Position numbers and translations under genes: made by a program
In this document: piece after piece, positions 17,043-25,380 of the stretch
Layout of the letters: each line of letters opens with the position of its first letter
How positions within the stretch are numbered: position 1 is the stretch's first letter
Notes under the pieces: generated by a model
The model's input: the letters and a program-made list of their open reading frames with translations, nothing else
What the model was told of the DNA's origin: nothing
The model's database searches: none
Origin: Pseudoalteromonas luteoviolacea
GTDB lineage: Bacteria > Pseudomonadota > Gammaproteobacteria > Enterobacterales > Alteromonadaceae
Length of the DNA stretch: 64,000 bases
Assembly: GCF_018100925.1 (NCBI RefSeq)
Contig: NZ_JAGJEH010000017.1
Coordinates: 1-64,000 of the forward strand
Direction: 5' to 3'

Positions 17043-17813
17043 TTATAATCTAATCTCAAACCCATCAGCATCTAAATGCGCTGGGAATTGGCTTTTGTAT
17101 TTAGCCAATTGACTTTTATCCAGTGTGACCGTCACAACGCCCATCTGATCGTCATTCACCTGCTCAATGGTCTGGCCCAAATAGTCCAGTGCTATGGTTC
17201 CCCCATTGTGGGCAATGCCATTGCCATCTGGACCTATTCGGTTTGTAGCCAATACAAAACACTGATTTTCGATAGCACGAGCACGCAACAGAGTATCCCA
17301 AGCGAAGCGCCTTGCTGATGGCCAGTTTGCAACATTTACCATCACATCATAATCGTTTTTACTGCGTTGAAAGACGGGAAACCGCAAGTCATAACACACT
17401 TGTGGCAAGAGCTTAAAACCATTGATTTCAAAAATTTTTCTTTCACTGCCTTGCGTCACATACTGGCCTTCATTGCCAAGACAAAACAAATGACGTTTAT
17501 CGTATGCTTGCTGCGACCCATCAGGCCAAACCCAATAAAAGCGGTTAGCTTTCTTATCACCGTTGGGAACCAGCACTGAGCCAGCCACCACACATTGCAA
17601 ACGCGCTGCAAGTTGCTGCATAAAACTCAGCGCTAGTGCAGCCTGTTCTGCGGTGGCTTGTTGCAGCGCAAAGCCAGTGGCAAAGGTTTCAGGTAACAGC
17701 AATAAATCACACCCTGTAGGTGCAGCTATCAGCTGATCAATAATGGAAAAATTTTGCTCTGGTGACAGCCAAGCAATGTCGTATTGCACCAAACTAACTG
17801 TTAAAGTTGACAT
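17043..17813 (-). CDS. Omega-amidase (nitrilase superfamily, YafV/MtnU-like)
   Basis: Hydrolyses 2-oxoglutaramate or 2-oxosuccinamate, the keto-amides left after glutamine- or asparagine-dependent transamination. The catalytic Glu-Lys-Cys triad is visible in LPETFATGF, YDKRHLFC and VCYDLRFPV. I start at the ATG at 17813 (256 residues, MSTLTVSLVQ), which has GGAG upstream. A longer reading from 17861 has no support. The gene overlaps the end of mtnE by 13 bp. Pairing with MtnE makes biological sense: MtnE uses Gln or Asn as amino donor and the amidase pulls the reaction forward. Confidence 0.9.
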   Translation of the reverse strand: MSTLTVSLVQYDIAWLSPEQNFSIIDQLIAAPTGCDLLLLPETFATGFALQQATAEQAALALSFMQQLAARLQCVVAGSVLVPNGDKKANRFYWVWPDGSQQAYDKRHLFCLGNEGQYVTQGSERKIFEINGFKLLPQVCYDLRFPVFQRSKNDYDVMVNVANWPSARRFAWDTLLRARAIENQCFVLATNRIGPDGNGIAHNGGTIALDYLGQTIEQVNDDQMGVVTVTLDKSQLAKYKSQFPAHLDADGFEIRL

Positions 17814-18940
17814 AGTTTCTCCGCCGCCGCGATAAGCGTATCGGTCTCTTTTGCAAAACACAGACGAATAATTTTATCTTGCGTTGGGTTTTCATAAAAT
17901 ACACTTAACGGAATAGCGGCTACACCACTTTGCTCAACTAATTGCTGGCAAAATGTCACATCATCTAACGTTGAAATATCACTGTAATCTAGTAATAAAA
18001 AGTACGTGCCTTCACTGGGTAAAATGTTAAATCGACTTGGGGCGAGCGCTTGCACTAACACATCGCGTTTTTGTTGATAAAAGTCAGATAACTCATCGAC
18101 ATGCTCAGGCGCGTCACGCAACATTTCAGCTAGGGCAAACTGTGCCGGCGTAAAACTAGAGAAGTTGACAAACTGGTGAATTTTTCTGAACTCACTCGAC
18201 AGTGCGGGCGGAGCCACGCAATAGCCCATTTTCCATCCGGTACAATGGAAGGTTTTACCGAAACTCGAGATCACAAAAGCGCGTTCAGATAACGCAGGGT
18301 CACGCAATACACTCAGGTGCGATGCGCCATCAAATGTAATATGCTCGTAAACTTCATCACTGATAAGGTATATATCATGCTGATCCAAAAGCGCTTTCAG
18401 CGAGTCTAAATCAACTTGCTTGAGTGTTTTTGCACTGGGGTTGTGTGGAGAGTTTATGATAATCGCACGGGTTTTATCGGTAACCTTACTGCTAACCAAC
18501 GTCCAATCTATCGCATAATCCGGCGCATTCAATGGAATGTGTACGGTTTTACCTCCCGCCAATTCTACAGCAGGTCGATAAGAGTCATAGGCGGGATCAA
18601 AGACGATAACTTCATCACCTTCGCGAACCAGCGCTTGAATGGCAACAAACAAAGCCTCTGTTGCACCCGCTGTCACTGTTACCTGTGCGGCTGCATCAAT
18701 GTCTTGGTGATATCGACGAGCAATCAATGCTGCAATCTCTTGTTGTAGCGCAGGGATACCCGGAGAGGGAGCATATTGATTGTAGCCTGCAAGTGTTTGC
18801 TCAGCCAGCGCTTGCTTTAGCTTAGTCGGAGTATCAAACTCAGGAAATCCTTGCGACAAGTTAAGGGCACCATGTGCATTGGCAAGACCCGTCATCTTAG
18901 TGAAGATACTGGTACCGACATCTGGTAATTTACTTTCCAT
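17801..18940 (-). CDS. mtnE: Methionine aminotransferase (YbdL/MtnE-like)
   Basis: PLP-dependent class I/II aminotransferase that converts 4-methylthio-2-oxobutanoate to methionine, the last step of methionine salvage. It closely resembles E. coli YbdL along its whole length: LNLSQGFPEFD, TVTAGATEALF, NSPHNPSA, ISDEVYEHI, the PLP lysine in SSFGKTFHCTGWK, then EGTYFLLLDYS and RLCFAKE. I start at the ATG at 18940 (379 residues, MESKLPDVGT), homologous to the YbdL N-terminus. An in-frame ATG at 18994 is less likely. Divergent from mtnBCD across a region with MetJ-box-like repeats. Confidence 0.92.
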   Translation of the reverse strand: MESKLPDVGTSIFTKMTGLANAHGALNLSQGFPEFDTPTKLKQALAEQTLAGYNQYAPSPGIPALQQEIAALIARRYHQDIDAAAQVTVTAGATEALFVAIQALVREGDEVIVFDPAYDSYRPAVELAGGKTVHIPLNAPDYAIDWTLVSSKVTDKTRAIIINSPHNPSAKTLKQVDLDSLKALLDQHDIYLISDEVYEHITFDGASHLSVLRDPALSERAFVISSFGKTFHCTGWKMGYCVAPPALSSEFRKIHQFVNFSSFTPAQFALAEMLRDAPEHVDELSDFYQQKRDVLVQALAPSRFNILPSEGTYFLLLDYSDISTLDDVTFCQQLVEQSGVAAIPLSVFYENPTQDKIIRLCFAKETDTLIAAAEKLCQL

Positions 18941-18998
18941 ACTGTAACTCTTTTGGTTATGGCGTAGGCGATAAAGCGATGCTATCATTGCCAAAGAT

Positions 18999-19022
18999 AG
19001 AAGTATAGCCGTCCAAACCTCT
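18999..19022. promoter_or_regulatory. MetJ-box-like array (three tandem 8-mers)
   Basis: AGAAGTAT, AGCCGTCC and AAACCTCT lie end to end, each matching the MetJ met box AGACGTCT at 6 of 8 positions. The array ends 15 bp before the mtnB ATG and 58 bp before the mtnE ATG. The minus strand also has TATACT inside the array (19003-19008). MetJ with S-adenosylmethionine binds tandem 8-bp boxes, so it would repress both operons. Confidence 0.6.
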
Positions 19023-19037
19023 TAAGGTAGATCGAAT

Positions 19038-19655
19038 ATGCAAACAAAGGCAGCAAAACAAGCACTGATTGACGCTGGACGCTGGGTAAGCCAACAAGGT
19101 TGGGTCCCTGCAACAGGTGGTAATTTTTCGATGAAGACAGATGATGGCTTCGTCGTCACCGCCAGTGGCTTTGACAAAGGGTACCTAACCCCTGAGCAAT
19201 TTTTAGAACTAGACCAACAAGGCAATATTGTTTCGGGTGATGGTAAGCCTTCCGCTGAAACAGCTTTACACTTAAAGCTGTATGAGTTGCAACCTCAATC
19301 TGGTTGTATTTTACATACACATTCTGTTGCAGCTACAGTACTTTCGCGCTTTATACGTAGCGACAGTTTTGCGGTTACAGGTTATGAAATGCAAAAGTCT
19401 CTATCCGGTATTCACAGTCATCTGGATACGCTCTCCATCGCCATTTTTGACAATGATCAAGATATTCCTGCCTTGGCGGAACGCGTAGCCAAGCACCACC
19501 AAACACACCCCATTACCCACGGGGTCTTGATCCGTGGTCACGGCCTGTACGCGCTTGGCAACAGTATTTTTGAAACTCGCCGCCACATTGAAGGGTTAGA
19601 GTTTTTATTTGCTTGTGAGTTAGAGCGGATAAAACTAGAAGGAGCAGTAAAATGA
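19038..19655 (+). CDS. mtnB: Methylthioribulose-1-phosphate dehydratase
   Basis: Dehydrates 5-methylthioribulose-1-phosphate to the diketone 2,3-diketo-5-methylthiopentyl-1-phosphate. Class II aldolase/adducin fold, 205 residues. Motifs are WVPATGGNFSM near the N-terminus, KPSAETALHLKLY, the zinc ligands HTHSV near 94-98 and RGHGLYALG near 160. First gene of mtnBCD. Its stop overlaps the mtnC start by 4 bp. Confidence 0.95.
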   Translation: MQTKAAKQALIDAGRWVSQQGWVPATGGNFSMKTDDGFVVTASGFDKGYLTPEQFLELDQQGNIVSGDGKPSAETALHLKLYELQPQSGCILHTHSVAATVLSRFIRSDSFAVTGYEMQKSLSGIHSHLDTLSIAIFDNDQDIPALAERVAKHHQTHPITHGVLIRGHGLYALGNSIFETRRHIEGLEFLFACELERIKLEGAVK

Positions 19656-20338
19656 TTAAAGCCATACTCACAGATATTGAAGGCACTATTACCCGCATAT
19701 CATTCGTGAAAGACATTCTTTTTCCTTATGCCGCAAAACACCTCGCCGACTTTGTCACAAGTGCGCAGCATGATGCGCAGGTAAGCGCTCAAATAGAGGC
19801 GGTCAGATCAGAGCTAAATCAACCGAATGCGAGCTTAGAAACCGTCATAGATACCTTGCTGAATTGGATTGAAGCCGATCAAAAAATCACCCCACTTAAA
19901 CAACTTCAAGGCCTGATCTGGCAAAACGGCTATCAACAAGGCGACTTTACAGGCCATATCTATCCGGATGCATACACCTATTTAACCGAACAGCATCAGT
20001 CAGGAATCGTACTGTACGTCTATTCATCTGGTTCAGTCAAAGCGCAACAACTGCTTTTCGCGCATTCAGATTTTGGTGATATGCGACCGTTATTTAGCGA
20101 CTATTTTGATACCCGGGTAGGCGCTAAGCAGCAAGCCCAGTCATATCACAACATCCTTCAAAGTGTCCCCTTTGCTGCACACGAAGTCCTTTTTTTAAGT
20201 GATGTAGTCGCAGAGCTTGATGCAGCGAAAGAAGCGGGAATGCAGACATTACAGTTGTGGCGCGATGGGCAAACAAAAAGTCCTGAACATGACTTCATAA
20301 CCGACTTTGAGCAAATAAAAGATGAGAAACCGTCATGA
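19652..20338 (+). CDS. mtnC: Enolase-phosphatase E1
   Basis: Bifunctional HAD-family enzyme that enolises and dephosphorylates the diketone to acireductone. The 228-residue protein has the HAD nucleophile motif as DIEGT at residues 8-12, LIWQNGY, YSSGSVKAQ near 131 and the acidic motif LFLSDVVAELDAA near 185. ATGA overlap with mtnB upstream and a second overlap with mtnD downstream. Confidence 0.95.
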   Translation: MIKAILTDIEGTITRISFVKDILFPYAAKHLADFVTSAQHDAQVSAQIEAVRSELNQPNASLETVIDTLLNWIEADQKITPLKQLQGLIWQNGYQQGDFTGHIYPDAYTYLTEQHQSGIVLYVYSSGSVKAQQLLFAHSDFGDMRPLFSDYFDTRVGAKQQAQSYHNILQSVPFAAHEVLFLSDVVAELDAAKEAGMQTLQLWRDGQTKSPEHDFITDFEQIKDEKPS

Positions 20339-20877
20339 GTTACTTACATATCTACCAAGAACACCAGCCAAATACGGCCACGTTTCAAAGTGACGATGTT
20401 AAACAAATTACCCAGCAACTCGCAGAAGTGGGGGTACGCTTTGAACAGTGGCAAGCAACACAAATACTGGCACTCGATGCTTTAGAAGCAGACATCATAG
20501 AGGCATACCAGCACGATATCACACGCTTAAAAGCACAGGGTGGATATCAAACTGTTGATGTGATCGCGCTGCAAAAAGGTAATCCGAATGCAGCACAATT
20601 ACGCGAGAAATTTCTTTTTGAGCACACCCACAGCGAAGATGAAGTGCGCTTTTTTGTCGCAGGACAAGGTTTATTTTGCCTACATATTCAAGACAAAGTG
20701 TATCAAGTGCTGTGTCAACAAGGCGACTTGATCTCCGTGCCACAAAACACCCCACATTGGTTTGATATGGGCAGCGATCCTGAGTTTACGGCCATTCGTC
20801 TGTTCAATAATACCGAAGGCTGGGTTGCCAAAGAAACGGGGTCGAACATTGCAAAACAATTTCCAATGTTAGACTAA
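20335..20877 (+). CDS. mtnD: Acireductone dioxygenase
   Basis: Cupin enzyme that oxidises acireductone. The Fe form gives formate and the methionine keto acid, the Ni form gives CO and methylthiopropionate. Metal ligands are seen in HTHSEDEVRFF (two His and Glu) and in HWFDMG (third His). 180 residues, the normal length. Last gene of mtnBCD, starting inside the mtnC stop. Confidence 0.95.
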   Translation: MSYLHIYQEHQPNTATFQSDDVKQITQQLAEVGVRFEQWQATQILALDALEADIIEAYQHDITRLKAQGGYQTVDVIALQKGNPNAAQLREKFLFEHTHSEDEVRFFVAGQGLFCLHIQDKVYQVLCQQGDLISVPQNTPHWFDMGSDPEFTAIRLFNNTEGWVAKETGSNIAKQFPMLD

Positions 20878-20889
20878 GAGCCAATCTCA

Positions 20890-20928
20890 AAGTGACACAC
20901 AGGGCAAACATCACCCGCTGTGTCACTT
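20890..20928. terminator. Inverted repeat between mtnD and mtnA
   Basis: AAGTGACACA (20890-20899) and TGTGTCACTT (20919-20928) form a 10-bp stem with a 19-nt loop, between two convergent genes. No T-run. Weak terminator or mRNA-end hairpin. Confidence 0.4.
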
Positions 20929-20932
20929 CACA

Positions 20933-21940
20933 TTACAGCGCTGAAAACGCCGGTCTGGTGTACACACCACTATCGAATACCCAGCCAGTTACCAGCTTTG
21001 CCGGTGTCACATCAAAAGCAGGATTATAAACATCAGCTTGCTTGGGTGCCCACTGACAGTCACCAAAACTGCCACTCACACCTGTCACTTCAAGTGCACT
21101 GCGCTGCTCTATTTCAATGTCTTGTCCACTGGCACACAGTGGATCGAAAGTCGTTTTTGGCGCCACCACATAAAAAGGTATCTGATGAAAATGTGCTAAC
21201 ACAGCTAGGTTATACGTGCCAACCTTATTTGCAAAATCACCATTTGCCGCCACCCTATCCGCACCGACAAATATTTTGTCCACCTTGCCAGCAGCCATCA
21301 AAGAAGCTGCCATGCTGTCGCACAATAAAGTGTACGGGATCTGCCAGCGAGCAAGCTCATACGCAGTCAACCGCCCACCTTGTAATAAAGGGCGCGTTTC
21401 ATCTACCCAGACATGAATATTGCCATGGCGCTGTGCTGCTTGATAAATCACGCCAAGTGCAGTGCCAATTCCCGCTGTAGCCAGTGCTCCTGTATTACAG
21501 TGGGTTAATATATTATCCCCGGCATTGACTAGCTCAACACCATGCTCCGCAATACGTTTACACAGCGCAATATCTTCTTCAAATAATTGTTCAGCGACGG
21601 CAACAACCGACTCAACATATCGCTCATCGTTTACGACCGCTCTCAACCTATCCATACAGTGTTTGAGATTCACCGCCGTTGGACGCGTAGCTTCTAAATC
21701 ATCTATCGCCTGACCTAATTCTTGCTGTGATCCGCCCTGCTCAGCCAGATATGCCACCAATAACGTTGCCGCTAGGCCAATTAAAGGCGCGCCTCGTACT
21801 TGAAGGTTATTGATCAGACCCTGCATCTCACTGACAGTTTGACATACATGCCAAACCTCTTGATGCGGCAATAAATATTGGTCAAGCACCTGCACTTTAC
21901 CATCTTGATATTTCAAACTTTGAGCGATTAGGTCTTTCAT
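20933..21940 (-). CDS. mtnA: Methylthioribose-1-phosphate isomerase
   Basis: Isomerises methylthioribose-1-phosphate to methylthioribulose-1-phosphate (aldose-ketose). Related to eIF2B-alpha. RGAPLIGLAA lies near residue 50, the catalytic cysteine in HCNTGALATAGIGTALG, and the catalytic aspartate in VGADRVAANGDFANKVGTY. 335 residues. Convergent with mtnD and divergent from mtnK, sharing the MetJ-type operator region with mtnK. Confidence 0.95.
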   Translation of the reverse strand: MKDLIAQSLKYQDGKVQVLDQYLLPHQEVWHVCQTVSEMQGLINNLQVRGAPLIGLAATLLVAYLAEQGGSQQELGQAIDDLEATRPTAVNLKHCMDRLRAVVNDERYVESVVAVAEQLFEEDIALCKRIAEHGVELVNAGDNILTHCNTGALATAGIGTALGVIYQAAQRHGNIHVWVDETRPLLQGGRLTAYELARWQIPYTLLCDSMAASLMAAGKVDKIFVGADRVAANGDFANKVGTYNLAVLAHFHQIPFYVVAPKTTFDPLCASGQDIEIEQRSALEVTGVSGSFGDCQWAPKQADVYNPAFDVTPAKLVTGWVFDSGVYTRPAFSAL

Positions 21941-21986
21941 TTTGTTTAAAGGATAGGCAGTTATTGTTGTTACTCATTCTACATAA

Positions 21987-22018
21987 AGATCTAAAGATGT
22001 ATAGACATCTAAACATTT
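21987..22018. promoter_or_regulatory. MetJ operator (four tandem met boxes)
   Basis: Four contiguous 8-mers: AGATCTAA, AGATGTAT, AGACATCT and AAACATTT match AGACGTCT at 4, 6, 7 and 5 of 8 positions. The array lies between the divergent mtnA and mtnK starts and covers the mtnK -35 element. The two middle boxes also read as a palindrome. MetJ is the established methionine repressor of gammaproteobacteria that binds such arrays. Its own gene is not in the window. Confidence 0.8.
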
Positions 22019-22031
22019 AAAAATATAGAAT
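22002..22031 (+). promoter_or_regulatory. mtnK promoter
   Basis: TAGACA (22002-22007), an 18-bp spacer and TAGAAT (22026-22031), each hexamer 5 of 6 to consensus. The -35 lies inside the MetJ array, so bound repressor would block polymerase. Confidence 0.6.
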
Positions 22032-22064
22032 GCCAAAAGTTACTTTAATTTTTGGTGAATAACA

Positions 22065-23267
22065 GTGAGCAAATACGTTGCCTTTAATAACGACACCGCC
22101 TTAAGTTACGTCCAAGAACTGGGGCAATTCTTTCCTACAGACTCGGTGCTTTCATGCTACGAGTTTGGCGATGGGAATCTCAATTTGGTGTTCCGTATCC
22201 AAGATACAAACCAGCGAAGTATCATTTTGAAGCAAGCCCTGCCCTATGCACGTTGTGTCGGTGAAAGTTGGCCTCTCACCCTAGATAGAGCCAGGATTGA
22301 AGCAAGTGTTTTGCAAAAGCATGGTAAGGTCTGCCCAGCGTTAACAGTAAAGGTGCTCCACCACGATAGCGAACTGGCAGTGACTATTTTGGAAGATCTC
22401 AGCGATTTGGCTATTTTGCGTGGTGAGCTTAATCAGGGGCAAACATTTCGCCAGCTAGGCTCAGATGTCGCAACTTACCTTGCAAGAACGAGCTTTTACC
22501 ACTCAGACTTTTATTTATCACCAGCAGATAAAAAAGCCTTGGTACAAGAGTTCACCAACCCAGAGCTTTGCTCTATCACTGAAGATTTATTTTTCGACGA
22601 TCCCTACCGAGTACATGAGCGCAATAACTTTCCAGCAGAATTAACGGAACAAGTTCACCTACTGCGACAAAACAGCACATTGCTGGTCAATATCGCTCGA
22701 TTGAAAAGCAAATTCTTTTCTTCGCCTCAGACATTGCTGCATGGCGACGTTCATACCGGAAGTATCTTTGTGTCGCAAAACCAAACCAAGTTTATTGATC
22801 CTGAGTTTGGTTTTTTTGGGCCAATTGGTTTTGACCTAGGTTCCTTTATCGGAAACTTATTACTCAATTACTGTGCGCACAATGGTCGTGTTGCCGAGGC
22901 ACCCAAACGTCGTGATTTACACACCTACTTACTCAATACCATCTCTACTTGCCTACAAGTATTTGAGCAACAGTGGTTAGCACTGGCGAAAGAAGAAAGC
23001 CGCGATTTAGCGTTGCAAGCACCCGGTTTCAGCGAGCAATTTTTACAAGAAGTCCTGCAAGACGCTATGGGCTATTGTGGGACAGAGCTTATCCGCCGTA
23101 CCATCGGATTGGCGCATGTTGCTGATATTGATGAAATCGAAGCTACTGACAAGCGCTTAGCGGTTCAAAAACAAACTCTGTTGTTGGGGGAGCAATTAAT
23201 CCTCAATGCAAAAAGCTGTCGCTCTACTGATGATTTTTATCAGCTCATTATCAGCTTTGTCCACTAA
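22065..23267 (+). CDS. mtnK: 5-Methylthioribose kinase
   Basis: ATP-dependent phosphorylation of methylthioribose, entry to methionine salvage in organisms that split methylthioadenosine in two steps. APH/choline-kinase fold, 400 residues. The N-lobe has FGDGNLNLVFRI and the lysine in IILKQALPY. The catalytic loop is HGDVHTGSIFV near 226 and the metal aspartate lies in IDPEFGFFGPIGFD. The start is a GTG. Closed by a shared terminator. Confidence 0.95.
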   Translation: MSKYVAFNNDTALSYVQELGQFFPTDSVLSCYEFGDGNLNLVFRIQDTNQRSIILKQALPYARCVGESWPLTLDRARIEASVLQKHGKVCPALTVKVLHHDSELAVTILEDLSDLAILRGELNQGQTFRQLGSDVATYLARTSFYHSDFYLSPADKKALVQEFTNPELCSITEDLFFDDPYRVHERNNFPAELTEQVHLLRQNSTLLVNIARLKSKFFSSPQTLLHGDVHTGSIFVSQNQTKFIDPEFGFFGPIGFDLGSFIGNLLLNYCAHNGRVAEAPKRRDLHTYLLNTISTCLQVFEQQWLALAKEESRDLALQAPGFSEQFLQEVLQDAMGYCGTELIRRTIGLAHVADIDEIEATDKRLAVQKQTLLLGEQLILNAKSCRSTDDFYQLIISFVH

Positions 23268-23268
23268 T

Positions 23269-23295
23269 AAAAAAGCCGCCCAATGGCGGCCTTTT
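23269..23295. terminator. Bidirectional terminator between mtnK and the DUF885 gene
   Basis: Stem GCCGCC/GGCGGC with loop CAAT, flanked by a run of A on the left and TTTT on the right. It can end both convergent transcripts. Confidence 0.8.
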
Positions 23296-23303
23296 CACCG
23301 AGA

Positions 23304-25070
23304 TTATTTTTGCAGTTGCGCCTGTTCAATATACTTGGCAATTTGTGCTTCAAGAACAAACAGGGGCACTGAACCATTTTTCAAGATTTGATGATGGAAC
23401 TCGCGGATTTCAAACCGCTCACCTAGCGCTTGCTCTGCTTCAGCTCTAAGACGTCTAATTGTCAATTCACCCACCTTGTATGACAGGGCTTGACCAGGCC
23501 AAGAAATATAGCGATCAGTTTCTGTTTTCACGTTATGTAGCGACAATGCCGTGTTATCTTGCATGAACTGCATCGCTTGCTCACGACTCCAGCCAAACAT
23601 ATGCATTCCCGTATCGACAACCAAACGGGCTGCACGCCACATCTCATAGGTTAACCGACCAAAGTCACTGTAGGGATCTTGATAAAACCCGGCTTCAATA
23701 CCGAGATACTCTGAATAAAGTCCCCACCCCTCACCAAATGCCGAAATATATTCACTTCGATATTCGGGTAATTGGGTTAACTCGTCATTCATGGAAATTT
23801 GTAAATGGTGCCCTGGCACGCCTTCATGAAGGGTCAACGCTTCTAATACATACAGAGGCCTTTTATCCAGTGCATAAGTATTTACCCAATAATAACCCGC
23901 GTCCGTTTCCGTTGATGGGCTGAGATAGCGACCCGTGGTGTACTTAGGTGCTAAGCTGTCTGGCACTGGCGCAACCCCATATGGCACCCGCGGCAACGTC
24001 GATGTATAGAAGAACTTTGGTAACTGCGCATCCATCTTTTTCGCGATAAATGAAGCTTCTTTTAACAGCTCCTCAGGTGTCTTGGCATAAAATTGTGGAT
24101 CTGTACGTAAAAATTCGACAAATTCCGCAAAAGTGCCTTCAAAACCGACCTTTTCGATGATTTTGTCCATTTCAGTACGAATGCGCTTCACTTCTTGCAG
24201 CCCCAGCTCATGGATCTGCTTGGGTGTCATAGACGTTGTGGTGAAATGCTTAGCGCGATTTATATAAAATGCCTTGCCATTTGGAGAGGTAGACCAAGCA
24301 ATATCATCCTTCGCAGCAGGTCGATACTCATCGACGAAAAAGTCATAGTAGGACTGATAAGCTGGATTTGCATATTGGAGAATGGCCGCTTTTGCTTGCT
24401 GCTGCAGTTGCTTAAATTCGGCATCAGGCAAACCCGCTTGGTTAACTTTAAATGGCGCATAAAATGGTGAACGCTCAACATCATCCACTGCTATATAAGC
24501 TGTTATAGAAGACTCAAACCCTTTCAACACCACTTTAGGTTGGGTTAAACCTATTTTCATACCTTCTCGCATCCATGCCATTTGCTGAGAAAAGTACCTT
24601 GGCAATTGTTTGATGCGTTCAATCAACAGCTGATAACCAAGTGCAGTGGTAAAGTCATGTTCTCTGATCTTAAACATCAGCGACGTGTGAAATCCAGATT
24701 CAGATAACAGCGGTACATAGTGGTGTTTAAAGTGATACAAATCGACTTTATTTTGTACCTGTGCCCGTAAAATCGCAAAGTTGATCTGATTTTCAGTACT
24801 TAGCTGAGACTCATCAATTGCATCGAACTGTGCTAGCAAAGCCAACCTGCGCTGATTTCTGTTGGCCAAGCCTTGTGCTGACATATCTTCCAGCAAAAAT
24901 TCCGCGTCCAGCGACGTAATGGCAGAGCTATCTATCTCGGCACGAAACGCCATTACCTGTTCGGACAATGCCACAAAGGTTTGATCTGGGCTAGATGATG
25001 TCGTCTGACACGCTGACAGACTTAATGCCAGTGCAATGGCACTGAGTGGTTTAACAATGGCGTTCAACAC
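23304..25070 (-). CDS. DUF885 family lipoprotein, probable metallopeptidase
   Basis: A 588-residue lipoprotein. The signal peptide ends in a lipobox LSAC with the lipidated Cys near residue 21, followed by a polar linker. The body is a DUF885 domain with the zinc-type motif HEGVPGHH near residue 417 and a distal glutamate in GEGWGLYSEYLG. The family is largely alpha-helical and thought to be peptidases, but characterised members are few. The mRNA runs towards the shared terminator. Monocistronic. Confidence 0.88.
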   Translation of the reverse strand: MLNAIVKPLSAIALALSLSACQTTSSSPDQTFVALSEQVMAFRAEIDSSAITSLDAEFLLEDMSAQGLANRNQRRLALLAQFDAIDESQLSTENQINFAILRAQVQNKVDLYHFKHHYVPLLSESGFHTSLMFKIREHDFTTALGYQLLIERIKQLPRYFSQQMAWMREGMKIGLTQPKVVLKGFESSITAYIAVDDVERSPFYAPFKVNQAGLPDAEFKQLQQQAKAAILQYANPAYQSYYDFFVDEYRPAAKDDIAWSTSPNGKAFYINRAKHFTTTSMTPKQIHELGLQEVKRIRTEMDKIIEKVGFEGTFAEFVEFLRTDPQFYAKTPEELLKEASFIAKKMDAQLPKFFYTSTLPRVPYGVAPVPDSLAPKYTTGRYLSPSTETDAGYYWVNTYALDKRPLYVLEALTLHEGVPGHHLQISMNDELTQLPEYRSEYISAFGEGWGLYSEYLGIEAGFYQDPYSDFGRLTYEMWRAARLVVDTGMHMFGWSREQAMQFMQDNTALSLHNVKTETDRYISWPGQALSYKVGELTIRRLRAEAEQALGERFEIREFHHQILKNGSVPLFVLEAQIAKYIEQAQLQK

Positions 25071-25380
25071 AGGGGTTCCTTAACGTTCGCTGGGATAGCG
25101 CACCATAACGAAGGCTCCTATCTCGATGCAAGTATATTCGACCAAAGATCAGCAAATGCACTCACCAAAATCTCTCTACAGGGAGGATAGTATAAAGTTG
25201 TTGATAAAATCGCCTAAAGAACATAAACGGGTAACTTTTTACCGTTTAATAGGCAAATTTTACTTTCAAAAAGTCGCATTTACGATTAATGTAGCGGGGC
25301 TTCAGATAGGATGAAATCATGACTTGTGCCGAAGGACATTAAGGCTTAAAAAATAACTTTAATGTGTGGTGTATAAGTAG
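25071..25380. other. Intergenic region between divergent genes
   Basis: About 310 bp with no credible ORF. It holds the promoters of the DUF885 gene and the GGDEF-like gene. An imperfect inverted repeat around AAACGGG...CCGTTT (about 25227-25249) and ACATTAA/TTAATGT (about 25337-25365) are visible, of unknown meaning. Confidence 0.4.

Noticed and set aside
20920..21480. 186-codon plus-strand ORF opposite mtnA
   Set aside because: Shadow of mtnA. It is rich in His, Gln and Pro, has no family resemblance, and mtnA is certain.
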